Assembly (NCBI RefSeq): GCF_019334725.1
Contig: NZ_CP079818.1
Location: 992,001-1,056,000 of the forward strand
Origin: Neisseria perflava
GTDB taxonomy: Bacteria > Pseudomonadota > Gammaproteobacteria > Burkholderiales > Neisseriaceae
DNA length: 64,000 nt
Direction of reading: 5' to 3'
The translations under genes were made by a program, and so were the position numbers. Within the stretch, counting starts at the first letter, position 1, and each line of letters opens with the position of its first letter. The notes under the pieces were generated by a model, which was not told the origin of the DNA, made no database searches, and saw only the letters and a list, made by a program, of their open reading frames with translations. This document shows, in pieces, positions 1 through 7,509 of the stretch.

Positions 1-34
1 TTCAATTTTGTTTAACTCACTAAAGGAAAACATC

Positions 35-253
35 ATGAAATTGATGAACACTTGCCGTAAATACGGCGTAAAACTGGCCGTTGTTGCCGCTGCTCCTCTG
101 GCTTTTGCTACACAAGCCTATGCCGCTTTGCCAGAAGAAGCAAAAACAGGTATTGAATCTGCCAAAGCAGACGGCCTTGAAGCTGGTTGGCTGGTAGTCG
201 GCGTATTTGCCGCTTTGTTCGTAATTGCCATCGTGAAACGCTTGTTGCGCTAA
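35..253 (+). CDS. filamentous phage major coat protein (pVIII-like)
   Basis: A 72-residue precursor. Residues 1-30 look like a signal peptide with a basic start and a hydrophobic core ending in QAYA. This would leave a mature protein of about 42 residues beginning ALPEEAK. The mature part has an acidic amphipathic N-terminus, one transmembrane helix (about WLVVGVFAALFVIAIV) and a basic C-terminus (KRLLR), which is the pVIII layout: the acidic end faces out and the basic end faces the DNA. ATG 35 is chosen because AAAGGAAAA lies just upstream and the signal peptide begins there; an in-frame TTG at 8 is less likely. It would form the virion tube after insertion in the inner membrane. Confidence 0.8.
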   Translation: MKLMNTCRKYGVKLAVVAAAPLAFATQAYAALPEEAKTGIESAKADGLEAGWLVVGVFAALFVIAIVKRLLR

Positions 254-265
254 TAGGTAATTAAG

Positions 266-541
266 ATGTACTACCAAGTCGGGAATAAATGTCTTGAGCA
301 AAGCCAAGCTGAAAACGTCTATTTCAGCTTGGTAGTACCTCAAATTACCCAAGACGGCAAAATCATCAAACCTGAGTACAACGGCACAGTATGGAAACTG
401 AACGGACAGACAATTAAAGCCGATTTGCCCAAATGCGATCCAAGTGACAATCTGAAAAGCGGTTTGGAAACAGGCTGGCTTTTATTCGGCGTGATGGCGG
501 CTGTGTATTTTGTATCCATTTTAAAAAGGGTTCTCAAATGA
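266..541 (+). CDS. second phage coat-like membrane protein
   Basis: A 91-residue protein 12 bases after the coat gene. Its C-terminus (GLETGWLLFGVMAAVYFVSILKRVLK) closely parallels the coat protein's end (GLEAGWLVVGVFAALFVIAIVKRLLR), including the terminal KR-hydrophobic-L pattern. That suggests duplication of the coat transmembrane module onto a different N-terminal domain. The N-terminal part has two cysteines (in NKCLEQ and PKCDPS) that could form a disulfide, and there is no evident signal peptide. A virion or membrane role is inferred from position and homology to the neighbour. The stop TGA overlaps the start of the next micro-ORF. Confidence 0.65.
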   Translation: MYYQVGNKCLEQSQAENVYFSLVVPQITQDGKIIKPEYNGTVWKLNGQTIKADLPKCDPSDNLKSGLETGWLLFGVMAAVYFVSILKRVLK

Positions 542-609
542 TGGATTACTATTTTTACTTGGGGCTGGTCGTACCTGTTTTGATAGGGGCGATTTTATTT
601 AAGGATTGA
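541..609 (+). CDS. 22-residue phage membrane micro-protein
   Basis: The ATG at 541 overlaps the stop of the preceding gene (ATGA), and the frame closes at TGA 607-609. The product has a short polar start (MDYYFY), one hydrophobic stretch (LGLVVPVLIGAILF) and ends KD. Size, single transmembrane segment and position beside the coat genes recall the pVII/pIX end-cap proteins of Ff phages, but there is no sequence proof. The stop-start overlap suggests translational coupling. It is too short for gene callers, and expression is not shown. Confidence 0.45.
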   Translation: MDYYFYLGLVVPVLIGAILFKD

Positions 610-634
610 TACCCTATTCGGGTAATGGCAAAAT

Positions 635-664
635 CTAACTTTCAGCAATCATTACGAAAGTTAG
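635..664 (+). terminator. hairpin between coat genes and minor-protein genes
   Basis: CTAACTTTC (635-643) and GAAAGTTAG (656-664) form a perfect 9-bp stem with a 12-base loop, followed by TATTATGTTTTATATTT. A smaller hairpin (TACCC-TATTC-GGGTA, 610-624) precedes it. The position between the coat genes and the less-needed genes is that of the central terminator of Ff phages. The stem ends four bases before the ATG at 669, so it may also limit translation of that gene. Confidence 0.45.
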
Positions 665-668
665 TATT

Positions 669-989
669 ATGTTTTATATTTCAGAAGAAGAATTGAGATT
701 TAAAAAAGATACGAATCCCAATTATTCAAATGAAAAATTGTGTCATGTGTTTATGACTGAATTATTCAATTTGAAAAATTTGTATCCGTTCCATAATTTT
801 ATTGAGATTGCGAAAAACGCAATGCAATATTATTTGAACAGAAGTTACTTAAATGAAGTAATTGTATTTTTTGAAGACCATTCAATTCTGAAGGTGGATT
901 TCACAGAAGACGGATTCGGATGGTCTGAACATTATGATGAGGATATTACAACGGCTTTTTATTACGGTCGTTATACTTTTAGGTTGTAA
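669..989 (+). CDS. unknown phage protein, 106 residues
   Basis: An open frame of 106 residues that I do not recognise. It is AT-rich, acidic and aromatic-rich, with no signal peptide or clear membrane segment; the middle (FNLKNLYPFHNFIEIAKNAMQYYLN) looks helical. There is no good ribosome-binding site before ATG 669, and the upstream hairpin ends four bases before the start. Its last 56 bases overlap the start of the TspB-like gene in another frame. It could be a phage accessory or regulatory protein, but function is unknown. Frame length and start position support it being real. Confidence 0.55.
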   Translation: MFYISEEELRFKKDTNPNYSNEKLCHVFMTELFNLKNLYPFHNFIEIAKNAMQYYLNRSYLNEVIVFFEDHSILKVDFTEDGFGWSEHYDEDITTAFYYGRYTFRL

Positions 990-2493
990 TTTTGCTTTTG
1001 CAGAAGCTGAAATTGTGGTTGAAACAAATGGACGAATGAGGGTTGTTGCGGGCGAATATAATAGTAATGGTGTTCGTCCTTGGAAGTATATAAGTGGTAA
1101 AGGACCCATGTTTTATCATGAGTATTCTCCCCATTTTGATAAAAGTCTAGCCGTACGCCATGCAGCTTCGGGAGCAGTTTCAAAATCAAAAGTACCTGTT
1201 CAGGTATTGAATACAGTCTCCCGAAAAGCTGTCCTTTCAGGCGCATTTGGCCTGGTAAAAGCAGGCGCAAAACTTGGTCTAAAAGCTGTTCCTTATGTTG
1301 GTGCTGCTTCATATGCTTATGATGCCTATCAAGCCGTTAAGTCTCCTTTGGAATCAGAAGGTTACAAATGGAACGAAGCAAACGAAGAGTTTTTAAAAGA
1401 ATGGCCGGCACGAAATTGTATTTGGGTTAGAGACGAAAGCGACAGAGTGCAAGATGTTGCATGTTATGGCGTTGATAGTTCTGTTTTAAGTGCTTACAGA
1501 AAAGGCGGTAAAAGCCAACGCGAAGCAGAAGAACTTATGAAAGGCCAAATGGAAAAACTGGCTGGCCCTTTTTGGGAAAAACGTAAAAAGGAACTTGATA
1601 AAGATTTAAATTCTAAATTTTGGGAATATTACCATTTAGATGAATGTCGATTCGATTTAAATGGAGGTGGTTGTTCAGTTAAAAGAGGTAGTGACGGCAG
1701 AAGTACAGTTTCTTTTCGTTTAAAAATGAGAGACACAGAAGTCCTTGATCAAGAAACATTTCTAAAAATCTCAACCCCTTCAATAGATGCAAACCCTACG
1801 CCATTTGTAGAAGGCACGGGTAAACCTGAATATAACGAAAAAGTATCAGTTCCTGTCGGTACTGTTGTAACCATTGGCCCTGTCACTCCCGAAAATGGCA
1901 AGCCGGTTCAAATTACCATTACTTTCGGTCAAGATTCAAATGGCAACTCAACTGCAAAAGTTGAAACAACGCAGCGTCCTGATTTGACACCGGGCGGATC
2001 TGAAGCACCCAATATAAAGCCTGACCCTGACCCTAAGCCTAATCCTGATGGCAAGCCTGATAAAAAGCCGGATGATAAACCCGATTCCGATGATAAGCCT
2101 GATAAACGTCCAGATGATAAACCTGATCCCGATGATGATCCATCTGATAAAGATAAAGATAAAAGAAAAGAAGACAAAAAAGAAGAATCAAAAGGTTTAC
2201 TTTGTGATTTTTTTCCAGACATTTTAGCCTGTGACAAAATGGGCAAGCCTGAAGAGGGAATGTTTGACGCTATAAGTATTCCTCAAACTACCGATGATAG
2301 GACATGGTCGTCAGACGATTTCCTGCCGCCAAATGGTGTTTGTCCTCAACCAAAAAGTTTCAACATTTGGGGAAAGCCGGTACAAATCAGCTATGAACCG
2401 CTCTGCGTCTTTATGGAAAAAGTTCGTTTTGCCGTTCTGCTCGGATTCATCATCATGTCCGCGTTTATTGTTTTTGGGTCTTTGAGGAAATAA
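934..2493 (+). CDS. TspB-like minor coat/adsorption protein (pIII role)
   Basis: A 519-residue protein with an N-terminal signal peptide (MRILQRLFITVVILLGCNFAFA) and a globular region with several cysteines. About residues 349-418 form a low-complexity linker rich in P, D and K (repeated KPD/DDKPD). A cysteine-containing domain follows, and the C-terminus is a single hydrophobic anchor (about VRFAVLLGFIIMSAFIVFGS) ending LRK. Signal peptide, flexible linker and C-terminal anchor are the layout of filamentous phage pIII. The TspB family in Neisseria prophages is known for T- and B-cell stimulation and immunoglobulin binding. Starts at 934 and 937 are both possible. It overlaps the upstream gene by 56 bases. 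Confidence 0.75.
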   Translation: MMRILQRLFITVVILLGCNFAFAEAEIVVETNGRMRVVAGEYNSNGVRPWKYISGKGPMFYHEYSPHFDKSLAVRHAASGAVSKSKVPVQVLNTVSRKAVLSGAFGLVKAGAKLGLKAVPYVGAASYAYDAYQAVKSPLESEGYKWNEANEEFLKEWPARNCIWVRDESDRVQDVACYGVDSSVLSAYRKGGKSQREAEELMKGQMEKLAGPFWEKRKKELDKDLNSKFWEYYHLDECRFDLNGGGCSVKRGSDGRSTVSFRLKMRDTEVLDQETFLKISTPSIDANPTPFVEGTGKPEYNEKVSVPVGTVVTIGPVTPENGKPVQITITFGQDSNGNSTAKVETTQRPDLTPGGSEAPNIKPDPDPKPNPDGKPDKKPDDKPDSDDKPDKRPDDKPDPDDDPSDKDKDKRKEDKKEESKGLLCDFFPDILACDKMGKPEEGMFDAISIPQTTDDRTWSSDDFLPPNGVCPQPKSFNIWGKPVQISYEPLCVFMEKVRFAVLLGFIIMSAFIVFGSLRK

Positions 2494-2502
2494 GAGGTAC
2501 TT

Positions 2503-2793
2503 ATGCCATTACTTGCAGGTCTTATACCTTTATTGGCAATTTTGCTCAAAATGCTAATTGTCAGGATAATTATTGCTACTGGCATGACGTTTGTAACATA
2601 TGCAGGCTATATTATTGCGCTAAATAAATTTAAAGATTACACAGTAAATGCCATAAATTCCATGCCGTCTGATATTCTTAATTTACTTTTAATCGGTGGT
2701 TTTGGCCAAGGTCTCGGTTATTTATTCGGCGCATTCAGCTTTTATATTGGAATGAATACATTAAATAAATTAACTTTTATTATGCCAAGGTAG
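2503..2793 (+). CDS. DUF2523-type phage membrane protein (pVI-like)
   Basis: A 96-residue, strongly hydrophobic protein with two or three membrane segments (roughly residues 3-35 and 55-82). It lies between the TspB-like gene and zot, 9 bases after the former, with GAGG as ribosome-binding site. Proteins of this size and position in filamentous prophages belong to DUF2523 and are presumed end-cap proteins equivalent to Ff pVI. The conserved middle (NSMPSDILNLLLIGGFGQGLG) fits that family from memory; no search was done. Confidence 0.65.
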   Translation: MPLLAGLIPLLAILLKMLIVRIIIATGMTFVTYAGYIIALNKFKDYTVNAINSMPSDILNLLLIGGFGQGLGYLFGAFSFYIGMNTLNKLTFIMPR

Positions 2794-2797
2794 CGTT

Positions 2798-3967
2798 ATG
2801 ATTTATTTGTTTACAGGGAACATGGGGACTGGCAAAACATCACGCGTTGTTGCCATGATTCTGAACAATGAAGACGGTTTATTTAAGATGAAGCTTGAAG
2901 ATGGCACCGAAGTAGATCGCCCGCTTTATTTCTGCCATATCGACGGCTTGGATAAACGTAAATTCAACGCCCACGAACTCACCGAAGAAGAAATAATGTC
3001 CGCACCGTTGCGCGATATTATTCCGCAAGGCGCCGTCTTAATTGTTGATGAAGCGCACTATACCTATCCTGTTCGTGCTGCCGGTCGTCCCGTTCCTCCC
3101 TATATTCAAGAATTAACCGAACTTCGTCACCACGGCCATACGGTTATTTTGATGACCCAACACCCTAGTCAGCTTGACGTATTTGTCCGTAATCTCGTAT
3201 CAAAACATACGCACCTTGAGCGAAAAGCAGTAGGTATGAAGCAATATAGCTGGTACAAATGCGTTACCAGCCTAGATAATCCTGCCGCAGTAACAGGCGT
3301 TGAATCATCAAGCTGGAAGCCGCCAAAAGAAGCGTTTAAATATTACAAATCATCCAGCCAGCATCAGAAGTTTAAAAAGCAAATTCCGCTTGCTGTTTGG
3401 GCTTTGATAGGTATATTTGCTTTCATGGCTTGGAAAGGCTACAACGTTTATCAAATCTATCAGCAAGGCACTGGCCAACAAGAACAGGTCGAACCACAGG
3501 AAGCAGCCGCCAGTCAGTCGCAAATGGAATTACCAACGGAAACCGAGCCAACGGCCAAAATTGATAACAGTCTAAACCCGACAGACTTTATTCCAAAGTT
3601 GGCCGAAAAACCAGAATCCAAACCGCTTTATGACAATGTAAGACAAGTTAAAACTTTTGAATACATCGCCGGTTGCGTTGATGGTGGTAATAGTGGTTGT
3701 ACATGTTACAGTGACCAAGGCACGCCGCTAAAAGAAATCACAAAAACAATGTGCAAAGACTACGTACGCAACGGTTTGCCATTTAACCCTTACAAAGATA
3801 AAACCCAAACTATCCAGGCAACACAGCCCCAAAACCAAGCCAAATCCAATGACAATAGTCAAGTTTTAGCACTTGGCGGCAAATCTCCGCAAAATCTCAT
3901 GTATGACGGCTATGTAGAGGCAGGGGAACAATTCCAGCAACGTGGAGGGACTGTCGGATCTAATTAA
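2798..3967 (+). CDS. zot: Zot/pI-type phage assembly ATPase
   Basis: A 389-residue protein. The N-terminal P-loop domain has a Walker A motif (GNMGTGKT, residues 7-14) and a Walker B motif (VLIVDEAH, D84-E85). A single transmembrane segment lies near residues 196-215 (LAVWALIGIFAFMAWKG). The C-terminal periplasmic part is proline/glutamine-rich and carries the cysteine cluster CVDGGNSGCTCYSDQG typical of Zot-like proteins. In filamentous phages this inner-membrane ATPase drives assembly and export of the virion. It starts four bases after the DUF2523 gene. The C-terminus is where a toxin-like activity was described in Vibrio Zot; nothing here shows toxicity. Confidence 0.85.
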   Translation: MIYLFTGNMGTGKTSRVVAMILNNEDGLFKMKLEDGTEVDRPLYFCHIDGLDKRKFNAHELTEEEIMSAPLRDIIPQGAVLIVDEAHYTYPVRAAGRPVPPYIQELTELRHHGHTVILMTQHPSQLDVFVRNLVSKHTHLERKAVGMKQYSWYKCVTSLDNPAAVTGVESSSWKPPKEAFKYYKSSSQHQKFKKQIPLAVWALIGIFAFMAWKGYNVYQIYQQGTGQQEQVEPQEAAASQSQMELPTETEPTAKIDNSLNPTDFIPKLAEKPESKPLYDNVRQVKTFEYIAGCVDGGNSGCTCYSDQGTPLKEITKTMCKDYVRNGLPFNPYKDKTQTIQATQPQNQAKSNDNSQVLALGGKSPQNLMYDGYVEAGEQFQQRGGTVGSN

Positions 3968-4267
3968 TCAAGCTGCTTTTTACTGTGTTGATGTAGCCCT
4001 AAAGGCGGAATCAATATGGTAAAAAGTAGCACGGGGTGCGGGAACTCCCGCTATTGTCCGCATTTTCTCTATAAGCTAAAACCTGTAAACCGTTTGATTT
4101 AGACGGCTTACAGGTTTTTGTTTAGCGCAAAACAAAGCCTGGGCGGTTTAGGCAGTAAAACGGCCAAAGCAAAAAGCTGCACAAAAGAAATGCCGAATCG
4201 CCCATTTATCCTAAAGATTGAATACCATCATAGCCGTGCAAACAGGCTGAATCATAAGGAAAATGCA
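3968..4267. other. prophage gap between zot and transposase
   Basis: No coding frame is supported here. The stretch holds a small GC hairpin (GCGGG-AACT-CCCGC, 4038-4051) and a strong terminator (4078-4119), then about 140 bases leading to the transposase start. An in-frame extension of the transposase back to 4118 exists but lacks a ribosome-binding site and resembles no protein. The GC hairpin could be part of a packaging or replication signal, which is only a guess. Confidence 0.5.
4078..4119 (+). terminator. terminator after zot
   Basis: AAAACCTGTAAACCGT (4078-4093) pairs with ACGGCTTACAGGTTTT (4103-4118), with one mismatch and a nine-base loop, followed by further T. The A-rich 5' side makes it usable on both strands. 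It closes the phage structural operon. Confidence 0.75.
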
Positions 4268-5218
4268 ATGAATGTAATAGGATTCGATATTTCCAAAGAC
4301 ACCATAGACGTAACTTTGCTTAGAAACAGCGGCCAAGTAGACTATATTAAAATAGCCAATGCCTTCGAAGGTTTCGAAAAACTAAATGACTGGATACGAT
4401 CAAAACGTATCCGCAAAATCAGTATCAGCATGGAAGCAACCGGCATTTATTACGAAGAAGCTGCTGACTATTTCAGTGCAATTTATCAAGTCTTCGTTAT
4501 AAATCCTCTGAAAATTAAAGAATACTCAAAAAGCCAGTTCAGCCACACAAAAACCGACAAAGCCGATTCAAGGCTGATAGCAGAATACACAAAACGCCAT
4601 TTAGACAAACTCACGCCGTTCAAGCCGTCTGAAAATCCAACCCTGTACAAACTGATAAGCCTGCTTCAGCAACTCAAACAACAGCAAAACGAAAGTCAAA
4701 ACAGACTGCACGCCGCAAAAGATACCTTTATTCGTGCCACACACGAAGCAATCATATTGCTCTTGGCCAAACAGATAGACCAAACGGCCAAGCGAATAGA
4801 CCTCATGATTCAGCAACAAGATAGCCTGAATACGCATTACAAAAATTTGCAAACAATCCCCGGTATAGGCAAAGATACCGCTGCAATCCTGCTAAATCAT
4901 CTCACAGACAAACAATTTAAGACGGCCAACCAATTCGTATCATTCGCCGGATTAAGTCCGCGCATTGAACAATCAGGAACCAGCGTAAATAAAAAAGGCA
5001 GATTAAGCCGCTACGGTCACCGCCGGCTTAAACGCGCCTTGTTTATGCCCGCGCTTGTCGCCTATCGAATTAAAGCCTTTCCTAAGTTAGTTCAAAACTT
5101 ATCTCAAAAGCCTAAAATGATCGTCATTGTTGCTTTGATGCGCAAACTCGCCAAAATCGCCTACTACATCCATAAAACACAAAAGCCGTTCGAAAAAATG
5201 CGCTATCAAATAGCTTAA
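4268..5218 (+). CDS. IS110/Piv-type DEDD transposase
   Basis: A 316-residue recombinase of the Piv/IS110 kind. The N-terminal RuvC-like domain shows the DEDD residues D7 (GFDISK), E56 (MEATG), D97 and D100 (KTDKADS). The C-terminal transposase_20-type segment has PGIGKDTAAILL and the conserved SFAGLSPRIEQSG and KKGRLSRYGHRRLKRAL motifs. Start 4268 is chosen for the AAGGAAAA upstream and the canonical N-terminus. Homologues (PivNM/Irg) are known beside filamentous prophages in Neisseria, where they are thought to act in prophage mobility; no invertible DNA is visible here. No flanking inverted repeats were found. Confidence 0.85.
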   Translation: MNVIGFDISKDTIDVTLLRNSGQVDYIKIANAFEGFEKLNDWIRSKRIRKISISMEATGIYYEEAADYFSAIYQVFVINPLKIKEYSKSQFSHTKTDKADSRLIAEYTKRHLDKLTPFKPSENPTLYKLISLLQQLKQQQNESQNRLHAAKDTFIRATHEAIILLLAKQIDQTAKRIDLMIQQQDSLNTHYKNLQTIPGIGKDTAAILLNHLTDKQFKTANQFVSFAGLSPRIEQSGTSVNKKGRLSRYGHRRLKRALFMPALVAYRIKAFPKLVQNLSQKPKMIVIVALMRKLAKIAYYIHKTQKPFEKMRYQIA

Positions 5219-5235
5219 CAAAAACAAACAAAAAA

Positions 5236-5258
5236 ACGGCTGCCGTAAAAGCAGCCGT
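5236..5258. terminator. hairpin after transposase
   Basis: ACGGCTGC (5236-5243) pairs with GCAGCCGT (5251-5258) over a seven-base loop. On the minus strand it is followed by a T-rich run, so it may stop minus-strand transcription better than plus-strand transcription. Confidence 0.55.
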
Positions 5259-5400
5259 GACTTGTTGCATTCGATGGAAAAGCAATAACTAAATATTAAG
5301 TAAAAACAATTAAATATAAAATAAATCGAAATTCATATTTGACAATGCTATATACCATCTTTTGATTTGTTCCCAACCTCACAAACCCTTAAAAATCAGC

Positions 5401-5406
5401 TATAAT
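5401..5406 (+). promoter_or_regulatory. possible -10 box for hisS
   Basis: TATAAT lies 36 bases before the hisS start. No good -35 stands at the right distance, so this is tentative. The leader would be short and shows no Shine-Dalgarno sequence before ATG 5443. Confidence 0.35.
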
Positions 5407-5442
5407 GCCCAACTATTTGATTTTCGCTTATCCCATATTGAA

Positions 5443-6738
5443 ATGGCACAAAAAATTCAATCTGTAAAAGGTATGAACGACCTTTTACCTGTCGAACAAA
5501 AAGATTTCAAACTGACGGCTGCGTTTTGGCAGGCGTTTGAAGATACGGTCGGCCGTTGGACACGCGCTTACGGCTATCAGCAAATCCGTACGCCGATTGT
5601 CGAGCAAACCGGTTTGTTTGTCCGCTCCATCGGCGAGGAAACCGATGTGGTCGGCAAGGAAATGTACACCTTCTCCGATTCAAACGATTCTTTGAGTTTG
5701 AGCTTGCGTCCTGAAGGTACGGCTTCTTGTTTGCGTGCGGTGGTCGAACACAACCTTCTCTACAACAGCCCGCAAAAGCTGTGGTATATGGGGCCGATGT
5801 TCCGTCGCGAGCGTCCGCAAAAAGGCCGTTATCGTCAGTTCCATCAAGTCGGTATCGAGGCTTTGGGTTTTGAAGGGCCGGATATTGATGCGGAAATCAT
5901 CGCGATGTCTGCCGACTTATGGGAAAAATTGGGTATTCGCGAATACCTGACTTTGGAAATCAACAGCTTGGGCAACCGTGAGGAACGTGCGGCACACCGT
6001 GCTGCATTGGTTGAATATTTGACCCGCTATGAAGCGCAACTGGACGAAGACAGCAAACGCCGTCTGAAAACCAATCCTTTACGCGTTTTGGATACGAAAA
6101 ACCCTGATTTGCAGGAAATCTGCAACGCGGCGCCGCGTTTGGTGGATTACTTGGGCGAGGCTTCGCAAAACCACTATGCACGCTTCAAGGCGATGTTGGA
6201 CGGTTTGAGTATTCAATATGTTGAGAATCCGCGCTTGGTACGCGGTTTGGATTACTACAATCAGACGGTTTTTGAGTGGACGACCGACAAACTCGGCGCG
6301 CAGGCGACTGTGTGTGGCGGCGGCCGTTACGATGGTTTGATTGAAGAGCTTGGCGGTAAGCCTGCGCCGTCTATCGGCTTTGCGATGGGTATTGAGCGCC
6401 TGCTGCTTTTGGTTAGCGAATACGGCTCGTTGGAGGTGAACGCCGCGCCTGATGTCTATGCAATGCACCAAGGCGAAGGTGCGGACTTGCAGGTGATGAA
6501 ATACGCGCAAGCTCTACGTGCTCAAGGTTTCAATGTGATGCAGCATTCCGGCTATCAAAGCCTGAAGGCGCAAATGAAAAAAGCAGACAACAGTGGCGCA
6601 CGCTTTGCCCTGATTGTGGCTCAGGATGAGCTGGCAAACGGTACGGTTACCCTGAAAGATATGCAGGGCAAACACGAACAACAAACCGTTGCCGCCGCTG
6701 ATTTGACAGACACTTTACAACAATGGAAGAACGCATAA
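5443..6738 (+). CDS. hisS: histidyl-tRNA synthetase
   Basis: A 431-residue class II aminoacyl-tRNA synthetase that charges tRNA-His in the cytoplasm. Class II motif 2 (FRRERPQKGRYRQFHQ), the histidine-specific LVRGLDYYNQTVFEW and GGRYDGL stretches, and motif 3 (IGFAMGIERLLLL) are all visible. The C-terminal anticodon-binding domain follows. The start is set at MAQKIQSVKGMNDLLP, the family N-terminus; the upstream 27 codons look untranslated. The next gene starts directly after its stop, so the two are an operon. Confidence 0.97.
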   Translation: MAQKIQSVKGMNDLLPVEQKDFKLTAAFWQAFEDTVGRWTRAYGYQQIRTPIVEQTGLFVRSIGEETDVVGKEMYTFSDSNDSLSLSLRPEGTASCLRAVVEHNLLYNSPQKLWYMGPMFRRERPQKGRYRQFHQVGIEALGFEGPDIDAEIIAMSADLWEKLGIREYLTLEINSLGNREERAAHRAALVEYLTRYEAQLDEDSKRRLKTNPLRVLDTKNPDLQEICNAAPRLVDYLGEASQNHYARFKAMLDGLSIQYVENPRLVRGLDYYNQTVFEWTTDKLGAQATVCGGGRYDGLIEELGGKPAPSIGFAMGIERLLLLVSEYGSLEVNAAPDVYAMHQGEGADLQVMKYAQALRAQGFNVMQHSGYQSLKAQMKKADNSGARFALIVAQDELANGTVTLKDMQGKHEQQTVAAADLTDTLQQWKNA

Positions 6739-7368
6739 ATGGCAGCCCATTTGGAAGAACAACAAGAGTTAGACAACTTTAAATATTTTTGGAAACGCAC
6801 CGGCCGTTGGATTTTTGCCTTGCTGATCGTGGCGGCCTTGGGATATTTGGGTTACACCATTTACCAAGGCCAAAAAGCGTCAAAAGATCAGGAAGCCGCC
6901 GCCGTATTGGCGCAAATGGTGGAAAAGGCGCAGCAAAAAACCGACCAAAAAGCCATCAATGCCGATTTGGCCGAATTGCAAAAAAACTATCCTGATTCTA
7001 TTTCGACAGCCCAAGCCACTTTGATGGTAGCGGCAACCGAGTTTGATGCCGGCCGTTATGATGTGGCGGAAGGTCATTTGAATTGGGTGCTGAAAAACCA
7101 AAACGCACCGCTGGTTCAAGCTTTGGCGGCGCAACGTTTGGGCGTTGTCCTGTTGCAGCAGAAAAAATACGATGCCGCCATCAATGCCCTGAATACTCAG
7201 GTTGAGGCTGACTTCGAGCCTTTGATGCTGGAAACCAAAGGCGATGTTTACGTTGCCCAAAATAAAACCAAAGAAGCCGTACAAAGTTACGAAGCTGCTT
7301 TGAGTAAATTGCCGCAAACCGCAGTAGGCCGCGAATTGCTGCAAATGAAAATCGACAGCTTGAAATAA
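6739..7368 (+). CDS. YfgM-like membrane-anchored TPR protein
   Basis: A 209-residue protein with a short cytoplasmic N-terminus, one transmembrane helix (about residues 24-43, WIFALLIVAALGYLGYTIY) and a periplasmic part of tetratricopeptide-like helices. Size, topology and position after hisS match E. coli YfgM, which associates with the SecYEG translocon and periplasmic chaperones. The start codon follows the hisS stop with no gap. In E. coli bamB lies between yfgM and der; here der follows directly. Confidence 0.8.
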   Translation: MAAHLEEQQELDNFKYFWKRTGRWIFALLIVAALGYLGYTIYQGQKASKDQEAAAVLAQMVEKAQQKTDQKAINADLAELQKNYPDSISTAQATLMVAATEFDAGRYDVAEGHLNWVLKNQNAPLVQALAAQRLGVVLLQQKKYDAAINALNTQVEADFEPLMLETKGDVYVAQNKTKEAVQSYEAALSKLPQTAVGRELLQMKIDSLK

Positions 7369-7383
7369 GTCTGTTTGAAATCA

Positions 7384-7420
7384 AGGCCGTCTGAAGTTGC
7401 CATGACTTTTCAGACGGCCT
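7384..7420. terminator. inverted DUS pair
   Basis: AGGCCGTCTGAA (7384-7395) and its complement (7409-7420) form a 12-bp stem after the yfgM-like gene. It combines an uptake signal with a terminator-like hairpin. Confidence 0.6.
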
Positions 7421-7509
7421 ACACTTATCCTTATCAACCGTGTTTTTAAAACACCTGCTTGTGTTCCGCTCCCGATTTTAGGCGGCACTTGACACAGAAA
7501 GACTCCATC

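Larger units (their letters stand above)
1..5258 (+). mobile_element. filamentous prophage (Nf/MDA type), right-hand part, with Piv-type transposase
   Basis: A co-directional run of coat, adsorption and assembly genes ends in a Zot ATPase and an IS110/Piv-type transposase. Gene order (small coat proteins, TspB-like protein, DUF2523 protein, Zot) matches filamentous phages known from Neisseria such as MDA phage. The left part, including replication genes, lies outside the window. The DNA is more AT-rich than the housekeeping genes to the right and has no complete DUS; only a core GCCGTCTGAA occurs, in the transposase at about 4624. The right edge is set at the hairpin after the transposase, before hisS. 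No dRS3-type repeat (ATTCCC-N8-GGGAAT) was noticed at this end, so the exact junction is unknown. Confidence 0.85.

Noticed and set aside
4038..4051. GC hairpin after zot as a phage packaging signal
   Set aside because: Only a 5-bp stem; no comparison available, so it is mentioned within the gap description but not called.
4118..4267. 50-codon N-terminal extension of the transposase
   Set aside because: No ribosome-binding site at 4118, the extension overlaps the terminator region, and the family begins at MNVIGFDISK.
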